Below are positions 8,846 through 16,823 of a DNA stretch of 64,000 nt, one piece after another. The position numbers were made by a program, and so were the translations under genes. The stretch's first letter is position 1; the number at the start of each line of letters is the position of its first letter. The DNA is from Paracoccus pantotrophus (GTDB lineage Bacteria > Pseudomonadota > Alphaproteobacteria > Rhodobacterales > Rhodobacteraceae): the NCBI RefSeq assembly GCF_008824185.1, contig NZ_CP044426.1:682001-746000 (forward strand). The letters run 5' to 3'. The notes beneath the pieces are model-generated. The model made no database searches and was not told the origin of the DNA. It was given only the letters and a program-made list of their open reading frames with translations.

Positions 8846-9531
8846 TATGCGGCCTCCTTCTGTTCGATCACCGGCAGGACGTAGCGGGTAGAACCGTCAT
8901 CCTTATCGAATACCCAGGCGGCATCATCCTTATCGCATACCAAGGGGACGGCATCCTTCACCCCGTGAAAGTCATAGCTTAGCCGCCGCAGCATACGGGC
9001 GGCATCTTCCAGAGCTTCTGCCATATTATCCATGGCCGACTCTGACGCTTCATGTAGTCCAACCTCTTCCAGAATGATTTCTGCGAAGGCGTAAGGGTTG
9101 GTAACGCCAACCTCGGGAAAGCACGTCACAAACCAGTCGCGCGGAGTGATCAACTCACCATCATCCTGCACCAGCGTTGACGTGGTAAGATTGAAGCGCA
9201 TATCCCCGCTCGGCAGGCGATCCCGTTTCGCTTCGTCCTCGGCCAGCATTGCCTGATACCGTTTCCAGACCGCGCTGCCATAATCTGCCGTGGTGATGGG
9301 TGTGCGCAGGTCGTCCATCCGGTCGCCCGCCGTCTTTGCCTCTGCCGCCGCGATCTGGCGCTGTAGGGTCGCCACGGCAGCGGGCAGCGCCCTCATGGCA
9401 GCGCGGCGCTCGCCGCCTAGCGCCGTGACCAGTTCCGATTTGCCGAGGGTGGGGCGAAGATGCGCCGGGACTGAAACACGGGCATAGAATCGCCCGCCCT
9501 TGATCTTCAAATTCTTCACCTGCCCAGCCAT
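8845..9531 (-). CDS. Integrase-like protein with N-terminal domain only (no catalytic domain)
   Basis: The first roughly 60 residues look like the start of Rhodobacterales phage-type integrases: a basic N-terminus (MAGQVKNLKIKGGRFYARV) and the VPAHLRPTLGKSE.VTALGG pattern seen before the core-binding domain. The protein ends at 228 residues with an acidic tail (CDKDDAAWVFDKDDGS). The tyrosine-recombinase catalytic features (Arg, His-x-x-Arg, terminal Tyr) are not visible. The second half is unrecognised and could be cargo fused by an internal deletion. The gene lies just inside the right GGCACC array, where an integrase gene normally sits. Confidence 0.6.
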   Translation of the reverse strand: MAGQVKNLKIKGGRFYARVSVPAHLRPTLGKSELVTALGGERRAAMRALPAAVATLQRQIAAAEAKTAGDRMDDLRTPITTADYGSAVWKRYQAMLAEDEAKRDRLPSGDMRFNLTTSTLVQDDGELITPRDWFVTCFPEVGVTNPYAFAEIILEEVGLHEASESAMDNMAEALEDAARMLRRLSYDFHGVKDAVPLVCDKDDAAWVFDKDDGSTRYVLPVIEQKEAA

Positions 9532-9547
9532 CCGCAGACCTCATTCT

Positions 9548-9577
9548 GGCACCAACACCGGCACCAAAAGAGGCACT
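9548..9577 (+). repeat. Right GGCACC array (three copies, 12-bp period)
   Basis: GGCACC starts at 9548 and 9560, and GGCACT at 9572, again exactly 12 bp apart. The array ends 45 bp from the tRNA-Thr core repeat and lies in the leader of the integrase-like gene. It mirrors the left array in spacing and in distance from the core, with the same strand orientation. Confidence 0.65.
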
Positions 9578-9622
9578 AACCCCAGCAAAGCAAAGGCTTT
9601 TTTAGATTTCAATAGGATAAAA

Positions 9623-9697
<75 letters not shown>

Positions 9698-9841
9698 GCC
9701 GTGGACGGGGCTTTAGACCGACTGTGCCGGGGGTGCAAGAGGGAAGATCGGGAAAAATGCATTTCGCCGATCGTTGCCGATCGCTGTGCGGCCAGGGCGC
9801 CGCCGCTGGACGCAAGCCGGCAAGGACGCTAACAGAAAGCC

Positions 9842-10030
9842 ATGACAAGGACACCCCGCGATCCCCAGGACGACACACGCGAAGCGCGGCTCAAGGCGGC
9901 GCTGCGGGCCAATCTTGCGCGACGCAAGGCGCAGGGGCGCGCTCGGGCCGGGACGGCGCAAGAAACCACGAACGAGCAGCACGGGTCGGAGATGCCGCCA
10001 AGCAGGCAAGTGCCCGGAAACGAGGAATAG
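9842..10030 (+). CDS. Small basic protein of unknown function ahead of murA
   Basis: 62 residues, strongly charged and hydrophilic (MTRTPRDPQDDTREARLKAALRANLARRKAQGRAR...). A short predicted helix is rich in Arg and Ala, and the tail is Gln/Glu/Pro-rich and probably disordered. There is no signal peptide or membrane segment. Its stop directly abuts the murA ATG, so it is likely the first gene of that operon. I do not recognise a named family. Confidence 0.6.
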   Translation: MTRTPRDPQDDTREARLKAALRANLARRKAQGRARAGTAQETTNEQHGSEMPPSRQVPGNEE

Positions 10031-11314
10031 ATGGACCAGATCATTGTAAGGGGGAACGGGCCGCTCAAGGGCGAGATCCCGATCGCCGGGGCCAAGAACG
10101 CCTGCCTGGCGCTGATGCCGGCGACCCTGCTGACCGACCAGCCCTTGACGCTGACCAATGCGCCGCGGCTGTCGGACATCCGCACCATGACCGCGCTTTT
10201 GCAATCGCTTGGGGCCGAGGTCGCCAGTCTTCAGGACGGGCAGGTGCTGGCGCTGTCGAGCCACGACCTGACCAGCCACCGCGCCGATTACGACATCGTG
10301 CGCAAGATGCGCGCCTCGATCCTGGTGCTGGGGCCGATGCTGGCGCGGGACGGCCATGCCGAGGTCTCGCTGCCCGGCGGCTGCGCCATCGGGGCGCGGC
10401 CCGTGGACCTGCACCTGCGCGCGCTGGAGGCGATGGGGGCGGAGCTCGACCTGCGCGAGGGCTATGTCCATGCCAAGGCGCCTTCGGGCGGGCTCAGGGG
10501 CGCGGTGATCGACTTTCCGCTGGTCTCGGTCGGCGCGACCGAGAACGCGCTGATGGCGGCGACGCTGGCGCGGGGCACCACCGTCATCAACAATGCCGCG
10601 CGCGAGCCCGAGATCGTGGACCTGGCCGAATGCCTGCGTCGCATGGGCGCGCAGATCGAGGGCGAGGGAACCTCGACCATCACCGTCGAGGGCGTGCAGG
10701 CGCTGGGCGGCGCCACGCATCCGGTGGTGACGGACCGGATCGAGCTGGGCACCTACATGCTGGCCCCGGCGATCTGCGGCGGTGAGGTCGAATGCCTGGG
10801 CGGCCGCATCGATCTGGTCGCCGCCTTCTGCGAGAAGCTGGACGAGGCCGGCATCGAGGTGGTCGAGACGGCGCGCGGGCTGAAGGTCGCGCGCAAGAAC
10901 GGCCGTATCCGCGCGGTCGACGTGGTGACAGAGCCCTTCCCCGGTTTCCCGACCGACCTGCAGGCGCAGATGATGGCGCTGCTTTGCACCGCCGAGGGCA
11001 CCTCGGTGCTGGAGGAGAAGATCTTCGAGAACCGCTTCATGCATGCCCCGGAGCTTGCGCGCATGGGCGCCCGGATCGAGGTGCATGGCGGCCACGCCAC
11101 CGTCCACGGCGTCGAAAAGCTGCGCGGCGCCCCGGTGATGGCGACCGACCTGCGCGCCTCGGTCAGCCTGATCCTCGCCGGGCTCGCCGCCGAGGGCGAG
11201 ACCATCGTCAGCCGGGTTTATCACCTCGACCGCGGCTACGAGAAGGTGGTGCGCAAGCTGCGCGGCGTCGGCGCCGATATCGAACGCATCAAGGAGGTTC
11301 CCGCCGATGGCTGA
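10031..11314 (+). CDS. murA: UDP-N-acetylglucosamine 1-carboxyvinyltransferase (MurA)
   Basis: First committed step of peptidoglycan synthesis: transfers enolpyruvate from PEP to UDP-GlcNAc in the cytoplasm. The 427 residues match the usual family length. The N-terminus shows the conserved GEIPIAGAKNACL (catalytic-loop Lys and Asn). The active-site cysteine is Cys118 in LPGGCAIGARPVDLH, so the enzyme is of the fosfomycin-sensitive Cys type. The C-terminal DLRASVSLILAGLAAEGET is also canonical. It overlaps the following DUF2948 gene by 8 bp. Confidence 0.97.
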   Translation: MDQIIVRGNGPLKGEIPIAGAKNACLALMPATLLTDQPLTLTNAPRLSDIRTMTALLQSLGAEVASLQDGQVLALSSHDLTSHRADYDIVRKMRASILVLGPMLARDGHAEVSLPGGCAIGARPVDLHLRALEAMGAELDLREGYVHAKAPSGGLRGAVIDFPLVSVGATENALMAATLARGTTVINNAAREPEIVDLAECLRRMGAQIEGEGTSTITVEGVQALGGATHPVVTDRIELGTYMLAPAICGGEVECLGGRIDLVAAFCEKLDEAGIEVVETARGLKVARKNGRIRAVDVVTEPFPGFPTDLQAQMMALLCTAEGTSVLEEKIFENRFMHAPELARMGARIEVHGGHATVHGVEKLRGAPVMATDLRASVSLILAGLAAEGETIVSRVYHLDRGYEKVVRKLRGVGADIERIKEVPADG

Positions 11315-11786
11315 CGCCCGTTTCACCGATGCCGATCCCGCGCCGCTGGCGCTTATGGCCGGCGACGCCGACGACCTGACCGTGATCTCGACGCTGGTGC
11401 AGGACGCGATCCTGCCGGTGACCGAGATCGTCTATGATGGCCGACACCGGCAACTGGCGCTGCTCCTGAACCGTTTCCGCTGGGAGGATGCCGATCTCGC
11501 CCGCCGCGACGGCCGCCCCTATGAACGGGTGCGCGCGGTACTGCTGGTCTCGGACGTGCGGCGGGTGCAAAGCGACGGGATCGACCGCACGGACAAGGAC
11601 CTGATCCTGGAACTTCTGACCCTGACATGGCAGGCGGGCGAGGACGGCACCGGCCTGCTGCTTCTGCAGTTTGCCGGCGACGGCACACTGGCTGTCGAAG
11701 CAGAGTGCCTGAATGTCGAACTGCGCGACGTGACGCGGCCTTATATCGCCCCCTCGCGCCGCGCGCCGCAGCATCCAGACAGTTGA
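11307..11786 (+). CDS. DUF2948 family protein
   Basis: A 159-residue cytosolic protein with the family pattern LALMAGDADDLTVISTLVQDAI and LLLNRFRWEDADL, which I recognise as DUF2948. This family is almost confined to Alphaproteobacteria and typically sits between murA and hisD, as here. No catalytic motif is apparent and the function is unknown. It starts inside the end of murA. Confidence 0.85.
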   Translation: MADARFTDADPAPLALMAGDADDLTVISTLVQDAILPVTEIVYDGRHRQLALLLNRFRWEDADLARRDGRPYERVRAVLLVSDVRRVQSDGIDRTDKDLILELLTLTWQAGEDGTGLLLLQFAGDGTLAVEAECLNVELRDVTRPYIAPSRRAPQHPDS

Positions 11787-11834
11787 TCCGGCGAATCTTC
11801 CCGGTCCGGCACACTGCCGGTCGCCAGGTCGCAT

Positions 11835-11887
11835 GGGTATTTGAGGAACGAAGAAGGCCACCTGACTTCTCTGTTCCCCAAATACCC
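11835..11887. repeat. Intergenic inverted repeat of the GGGTATTTG family
   Basis: The arm at 11835-11855 (GGGTATTTGAGGAACGAAGAA) faces an inverted arm at 11866-11887, which reads GGGTATTTGGGGAACAGAGA on the other strand. The loop is 10 nt. The arms mostly pair, so a transcript would fold into a long hairpin, possibly terminating murA-operon transcription before hisD. Related arms occur at 22409, 38883, 59521-59593 and 59630. Confidence 0.75.
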
Positions 11888-11996
11888 GAATTCGGCCCTG
11901 CAACCGGCGCTGAACGGGCTGGTTCGGTGCTGCCATAGCCGCTTGAGCCCCCTGGCCCTTGCCGCTAACAAGGTCGGGTCATTGAAGGCCTGACCC

Positions 11997-13307
11997 ATGC
12001 CCATCCATCTTTCGACCGCCCAGCCCGATTTCGCCGAACGCTTCGCCGCGCTTCTGTCCATGAAGCGCGAGGATGCGGCCGATGTGAACGATGCCGTGGC
12101 CGCGATCATTGCCGATGTGCGCGACCGGGGCGATGCGGCGCTGGTCGAGCTGACCGGGCGTTTCGACCGCCTGGCGCTGACGCCGGAGACGCTGGCCTTC
12201 TCGAAGGAGGAGATTGCCGCGCAGACGGCGCAGGTCTCGGCCGAGGATCGCGCCGCCCTGGCCATGGCTGCAAGCCGCATCCGTGCCTATCATGCCCGGC
12301 AGATGCCCGAGGATCTGAGCTGGACCGATCCCGAGGGCGCGACGCTCGGCTGGCGCTGGACGCCGGTCTCGGCCGCCGGGCTTTATGTGCCGGGCGGGCA
12401 GGCGAGCTATCCTTCCTCGGTGCTGATGAATGCCATTCCCGCGCGGGTGGCGGGGGTCGAGCGGCTGGTGGTCTGCGTGCCGACGCCCGGCGGCGCGGTG
12501 AACCCGCTGGTGCTGCTGGCGGCCGAGCTTGCCGGGGTGGACGAGATCTATCGCATCGGCGGCGCGCAGGCGATTGCCGCTATGGCCCACGGCACCGAGA
12601 CCATCCGGCCGGTGGACAAGATCACCGGGCCGGGGAACGCCTATGTCGCGGCGGCCAAGCGGCAGGTCTTCGGCCGCGTCGGCATCGACATGATCGCCGG
12701 CCCCTCGGAGGTGCTGATCATCGCCCAGGGCGCGCAGAACCCGGAATGGCTGGCCTTGGACCTGCTCGCGCAGGCCGAGCATGACGCCGATGCCCAGTCG
12801 ATCCTGGTCACGCCGGACGAATCCCTGGCCCGCGCCGTGGTGGCCGAGGTTGAGCGCATCCTGCCGACCCTGCCGCGCGCCGAGGTGGCGGGGGCGAGCT
12901 GGCGCGACTATGGCACGGTGATCGTGACGCGCGATCTCGACGAGGCGGCGGCATTGTCGGACCGGCTGGCGCCCGAGCATCTGGAGCTTTGCGTCGACGA
13001 TCCCGAGGCGCTGGCGCAAAAGACCCGCCATGCCGGGGCGATCTTCCTGGGCGGCTGGACGCCCGAGGCGGTGGGCGATTACGTCAGCGGCCCCAACCAC
13101 GTCCTGCCGACGGCGCGCTCGGCGCGGTTCTCGTCCGGCCTGTCGGTGATGGATTTCCTCAAGCGCAGCACCATCGCCCGGCTTTCACCCGAGGCGCTGG
13201 GGGCGATCGGCCCCGCGGCGGTGCGGTTGGCTGAATCCGAGGGGCTTTCGGCGCATGGCCGCTCGGTCTCGGCGCGGCTGGCGGTCCTGAACGGGGGGCA
13301 AGGATGA
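11997..13307 (+). CDS. hisD: Histidinol dehydrogenase
   Basis: Catalyses the last two steps of histidine synthesis, histidinol to histidine, with NAD and zinc. The 436 residues carry the family blocks VSAAGLYVPGGQASYPSSVLMNAIPA, KITGPGNAYVAAAKRQVFG, DMIAGPSEVLI, DLLAQAEHD and SGPNHVLPT. The remaining his genes are not nearby, as is usual in Rhodobacterales. It overlaps the next gene by 4 bp (ATGA). Confidence 0.97.
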   Translation: MPIHLSTAQPDFAERFAALLSMKREDAADVNDAVAAIIADVRDRGDAALVELTGRFDRLALTPETLAFSKEEIAAQTAQVSAEDRAALAMAASRIRAYHARQMPEDLSWTDPEGATLGWRWTPVSAAGLYVPGGQASYPSSVLMNAIPARVAGVERLVVCVPTPGGAVNPLVLLAAELAGVDEIYRIGGAQAIAAMAHGTETIRPVDKITGPGNAYVAAAKRQVFGRVGIDMIAGPSEVLIIAQGAQNPEWLALDLLAQAEHDADAQSILVTPDESLARAVVAEVERILPTLPRAEVAGASWRDYGTVIVTRDLDEAAALSDRLAPEHLELCVDDPEALAQKTRHAGAIFLGGWTPEAVGDYVSGPNHVLPTARSARFSSGLSVMDFLKRSTIARLSPEALGAIGPAAVRLAESEGLSAHGRSVSARLAVLNGGQG

Positions 13308-13792
13308 GTCAGTCCGCCAACAGGCTGTGCCGGATCGACATCGACGACAGCGCGCTGCCCCCTCCCACGCCCGAGATCGAACAGGACCGCCGCGTCGCGG
13401 TCTTCGACCTGCTCGAGGACAACAGCTTCACCCTGCCCGGCCGTGAGGGGCAGGCGGTTCCCGCCGGTCCCTATGCCCTGGCCCTGGCGGTGCGCGAGAA
13501 GCGGCTGGTCTTCGACATCGCGACCGAATCGGGCGACAAGGTGGCGGAGTTCCACCTGTCGCTGGGCCCGTTCCGGCAGACGGTCAAGGATTACTTCCAG
13601 ATCTGCACCAGCTATTTCGATGCGGTCAAGCGCCTGCCTCCGGCGCAGATCGAGGCGATCGACATGGCCCGCCGCGGCATCCATAACGAAGGGGCCCGCA
13701 CCTTGCAGGAGCGGCTGGAAGGCAAGGCCGAGGTCGACATAGACACCGCCCGGCGCCTGTTCACCCTGATCTGCGCGCTCGTTCCGGAGTGA
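13304..13792 (+). CDS. UPF0262 family protein
   Basis: A 162-residue uncharacterised alphaproteobacterial family recognised from RLCRIDIDD near the start and FHLSLGPFRQTVKDYFQICTSYFDAVK in the middle. It is cytosolic with no membrane segments. Its position between hisD and a low-molecular-weight phosphatase gene is conserved in Rhodobacterales and Rhizobiales. It is translationally coupled to hisD. Confidence 0.88.
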   Translation: MSQSANRLCRIDIDDSALPPPTPEIEQDRRVAVFDLLEDNSFTLPGREGQAVPAGPYALALAVREKRLVFDIATESGDKVAEFHLSLGPFRQTVKDYFQICTSYFDAVKRLPPAQIEAIDMARRGIHNEGARTLQERLEGKAEVDIDTARRLFTLICALVPE

Positions 13793-13795
13793 TTC

Positions 13796-14254
13796 GTGGC
13801 CGGACCGATTCCCCATTCGGTGCTGTTCTGCTGCGACCACAACGCCATCCGTTCCCCCATGGCCGAGGGGATGATGAAGAAATTCTACGGCCGCGCTGCC
13901 TATGTGCAATCGGCCGGTGTCAGGAACGACATGGAAATCGACGGCTTTGCCATCGCCGTCTGCAAGGAGATCGGGGTCGAGCTTTCCACCCATCGCGCGC
14001 GATCCTTCGAGGAAATGAAGGCCTGGGGGGACGATCTGACCAGTTTCGACCTGGTGATCGCGCTGTCCCCGGCCAGCCAGAGGCAGGCCCTTGAACTGAC
14101 GAGGGTTTCTCATCTGGACGTGGAATATTGGCCGATCATGGACCCCAGCGGCCTGGCCGAGGGGCGAGAGGCGAAGCTGGCGCTTTACCGCGGCGTGCGC
14201 GACCAGATCCGCAAGCGGATGATCGAGCGGTTCGGCCCGCCGACCGAATGCTGA
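13796..14254 (+). CDS. Low-molecular-weight protein tyrosine phosphatase-like protein
   Basis: 152 residues starting at GTG, 3 nt after the UPF0262 stop. The N-terminal P-loop is VLFCCDHNAIRSPMAEG, giving Cys13-x5-Arg19 followed by Ser. A late Asp-Pro (YWPIMDPSG) would be the general acid of LMW phosphatases and arsenate reductases. The protein lacks the extra cysteines of a typical ArsC, so a phosphatase of unknown substrate is more likely. Confidence 0.85.
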   Translation: MAGPIPHSVLFCCDHNAIRSPMAEGMMKKFYGRAAYVQSAGVRNDMEIDGFAIAVCKEIGVELSTHRARSFEEMKAWGDDLTSFDLVIALSPASQRQALELTRVSHLDVEYWPIMDPSGLAEGREAKLALYRGVRDQIRKRMIERFGPPTEC

Positions 14255-14332
14255 AGAAAACTGGCGCGTGCTAACGGAATCTTAGCCTATTGGCGCAATC
14301 CTGCCGGAAATCCTTTGCAGGAGTTATCCGGG

Positions 14333-14869
14333 ATGACCCAAATCCAGCGGCTTCACCACGATCTCGAATGGGCGATGCGGGCGATGGGCTCGCATCGCGC
14401 GGTGCTGATCCTCGACCGGGCCGGCCATATCGTCGCGGTGAACCAAAGCTACCTGGGCATGTGCGGCTATCGGCGCGAGGAGTTGGTCGGTCGCCCCGTG
14501 GTGATGCTTCTGGACCCCGCGGACTGGGTGCCGGACCGGATCCGGCGCATGCTCGGGATGCCGGATGGGTGCGAGGCGCGGCTCCATGATCTGGTGCAGG
14601 TCGCCAAATCCGGCCGGCGCTTTCGGGTCGATGCCCGGATCTGTCCGATTCGGGACGACGGGGGCCGGGTCTGCCTGACGGTGCTGTTCCTGCGCGAGCC
14701 GGTGGAGGAGGCGGGGTCGCAGCGCCCGGCCCTGCCGCGTATCGCAGGCATGGGGCAGGTCATCCCGCTGCCGCGGCACCGGCCTGCCTGGCCGCGTGCG
14801 CGGCCAGGCCGATCCGGCTGGTCTGGCACCGACATGGCCCTGTGCGCCCCGGCGCGCCGCGACCATTGA
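14333..14869 (+). CDS. PAS-domain sensory protein without output domain
   Basis: 178 residues from ATG at 14333, preceded by AGGAG at 14319. A single PAS domain covers about residues 15-120 (RAVLILDRAGHIVAVNQSYLGMCGYRREELVGRPVVMLLDP and the VAKSGRRFRVDARICPIRDDGG strand region). The Arg/Pro-rich tail has no kinase, cyclase or DNA-binding domain. It may act by protein contact. In relatives infA often occupies this place after the phosphatase gene, so this looks like a lineage-specific insertion. It is convergent with edd. Confidence 0.75.
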   Translation: MTQIQRLHHDLEWAMRAMGSHRAVLILDRAGHIVAVNQSYLGMCGYRREELVGRPVVMLLDPADWVPDRIRRMLGMPDGCEARLHDLVQVAKSGRRFRVDARICPIRDDGGRVCLTVLFLREPVEEAGSQRPALPRIAGMGQVIPLPRHRPAWPRARPGRSGWSGTDMALCAPARRDH

Positions 14870-14905
14870 CGCCGGCCGGGCGCGGGGGACGAAACTGGCA
14901 GGAGG

Positions 14906-16708
14906 TCAGACGACGACCGCGGCGCCCTCGGTGGCGGGGCCGACATTGCGGCGGAAAGCGGCGAAAAGCTCGCGCCCTAGCCCCTCGGCGGAAGGCGAGG
15001 GGTCATGCGTGATCGCCGGCCGGTCCTCGAAGCCGGGGGCCAGGCAGGTCAGCGTGCCGGCCACCGCGTCGAGCCGGACGGGATCGCCGTCGCGCAGCCG
15101 CGCCAGCGGCCCGCCATCCGCCGCCTCGGGCGAGATATGGATCGCCGCGGGAACCTTGCCCGAGGCGCCGGACATGCGGCCGTCGGTGACCAGGGCCACC
15201 CGCAGCCCGCGGTCCTGCAGCACGGCCAGCGTCGGGGTCAGCGAGTGCAGTTCGGGCATGCCGTTGGCACGCGGGCCCTGGAAGCGGACGACGACCACCA
15301 CGTCCTCGGTGAACTCGCCGCGCTTGAAGGCGGCCTTGACCTCTTCCTGGTCGGAAAACACGCGCGCCGGCGCCTCGATGACATGGCGCTCCGGCGCCAC
15401 GGCCGAGACCTTGATGACGCCGCGGCCCAGGTTGCCCGACAGCTGCTTCAGCCCGCCGGTGGCGGCAAAGGGACTGGCGGCCGGGCGCAGGATCTTGTCG
15501 TTCAGCGTCTGGCGCGCGCCCTCGACCCATTCGATCCGGCCGTCCTTCAGTTTCGGTTCGCTGGCATAGGCGCCAAGCCCGCCGCCGGCGATGGTGCGCA
15601 CGTCATCATGCAGCAGCCCCGCCTCCAGCAACTGGCCGATCATGAAGCCAAGGCCGCCCGCGGCGTGGAAATGGTTCACGTCGGCCAGGCCGTTGGGATA
15701 GACGCGGGCCATCAGCGGCACGGTTTCGGACAGGTCGTGGAAATCTTCGAGATCCAGGATCACCCCGGCCGCCCGCGCCATCGCCGGCAAGTGCAGCACC
15801 AGGTTGGTCGAGCCGCCGGTGGCCATCAGCCCGACGATGCCGTTCACGAAGGCGCACTCGTCCAGCACCTCGCCCGCCGGCAGGTAGTCGTTGCCCAGCC
15901 GGGTGATCGCGGCCACGCGCTGGACCGCGGCGCTGGTCAGCGCCTCGCGCAGCGGCGTGTTCGGATTGACGAAGCTGGAACCGGGCAGGTGCAGGCCCAT
16001 GAACTCCATCAGCATCTGGTTGGTGTTCGCCGTGCCGTAGAAGGTGCAGGTGCCCGGCGCGTGATAGCTGGCCATCTCGGCCGCCATCAGCGCCTCGCGC
16101 CCGACCTCGCCGGTGGCGAATTGCTGGCGGACCTTGGATTTCTCGTCATTGGGCAGACCCGAGGGCATGGGCCCGGCCGGCACGAAGACCGCCGGGATAT
16201 GGCCGAAGGTGGCGGCGGCGATGATCAGCCCCGGCACGATCTTGTCGCAGACGCCCAGGTAAAGCGCCGCATCGAAGACGTCATGCGTCAGCGCCACGCC
16301 CGAGGCCAGCGCGATCACGTCGCGCGAGAACAGCGACAATTCCATCCCCGGCCGGCCCTGCGTGACGCCGTCGCACATCGCCGGCACGCCGCCCGCGACC
16401 TGCGCCGTGGCGCCCGCCGCATGGGCGGCCTGGCGGATCAGGTCGGGATAACGCTCATAGGGCTGATGGGCCGAGAGCATGTCGTTATAGGCGGTGACGA
16501 TGCCGATATTGGGCTTGCGGGTGGTGGCGAAATCCGCCTTGTCGGGCATGGCGGCATAGGCATGGGCCTGGTTGCCGCAGGACAGATGCGCGCGGCGCGG
16601 CCCCGCCTCGGCGGCGCGGGCGATCTTGGCCAGATAGGCGCTGCGGCTATGGATCGAACGCTCGCGGATGCGGTCGGTCACCCGGTCGATGGTGGCGTGC
16701 AGGGTCAT
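14906..16708 (-). CDS. edd: 6-phosphogluconate dehydratase
   Basis: Iron-sulphur dehydratase of the Entner-Doudoroff pathway: 6-phosphogluconate to KDPG. The 600 residues belong to the IlvD/Edd superfamily, with Edd-type blocks HLSCGNQAHAYAAMPDKADF, TVYNDMLSAHQPYERYP-like IVTAYNDMLSAHQPYERY, GTCTFYGTANTNQMLMEFMG and GRMSGASGKVPAAIH. The start at 16708 has a GGAGAA ribosome site. A 14-bp operator lies 32-45 bp upstream, identical in gene orientation to one before zwf. No eda follows; the downstream neighbour is convergent. Confidence 0.96.
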   Translation of the reverse strand: MTLHATIDRVTDRIRERSIHSRSAYLAKIARAAEAGPRRAHLSCGNQAHAYAAMPDKADFATTRKPNIGIVTAYNDMLSAHQPYERYPDLIRQAAHAAGATAQVAGGVPAMCDGVTQGRPGMELSLFSRDVIALASGVALTHDVFDAALYLGVCDKIVPGLIIAAATFGHIPAVFVPAGPMPSGLPNDEKSKVRQQFATGEVGREALMAAEMASYHAPGTCTFYGTANTNQMLMEFMGLHLPGSSFVNPNTPLREALTSAAVQRVAAITRLGNDYLPAGEVLDECAFVNGIVGLMATGGSTNLVLHLPAMARAAGVILDLEDFHDLSETVPLMARVYPNGLADVNHFHAAGGLGFMIGQLLEAGLLHDDVRTIAGGGLGAYASEPKLKDGRIEWVEGARQTLNDKILRPAASPFAATGGLKQLSGNLGRGVIKVSAVAPERHVIEAPARVFSDQEEVKAAFKRGEFTEDVVVVVRFQGPRANGMPELHSLTPTLAVLQDRGLRVALVTDGRMSGASGKVPAAIHISPEAADGGPLARLRDGDPVRLDAVAGTLTCLAPGFEDRPAITHDPSPSAEGLGRELFAAFRRNVGPATEGAAVVV

Positions 16709-16739
16709 GGCTCGCTTCTCCTTTGGCGCCAATGTAGCC

Positions 16740-16753
16740 TGTTAGCGGTAACA
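16740..16753 (-). promoter_or_regulatory. Predicted LacI/GntR-type operator upstream of edd
   Basis: Read on the edd coding strand the sequence is TGTTACCGCTAACA, preceded by A. It is an imperfect palindrome with arms TGTTA/TAACA. The same 14 bases, in the same orientation to the gene, precede zwf at 18627-18640. It resembles the E. coli GntR operator (ATGTTACC...GGTAACAT), as remembered. The likely binder is the LacI-family protein encoded at 59678-60697. Confidence 0.75.
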
Positions 16754-16823
16754 TTGCAACCGGCCTGCTCTTGCCCGCGGGCGCTTGCCGTGGCAATCCT
16801 GCGCCGTTTTGCACGAGGCCGCC

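Noticed and set aside
11957..11972. CCGCTAACA near hisD as a third GntR-type operator
   Set aside because: Only one half of the site is present and hisD has no link to the pathway. A nine-base partial match is expected by chance.
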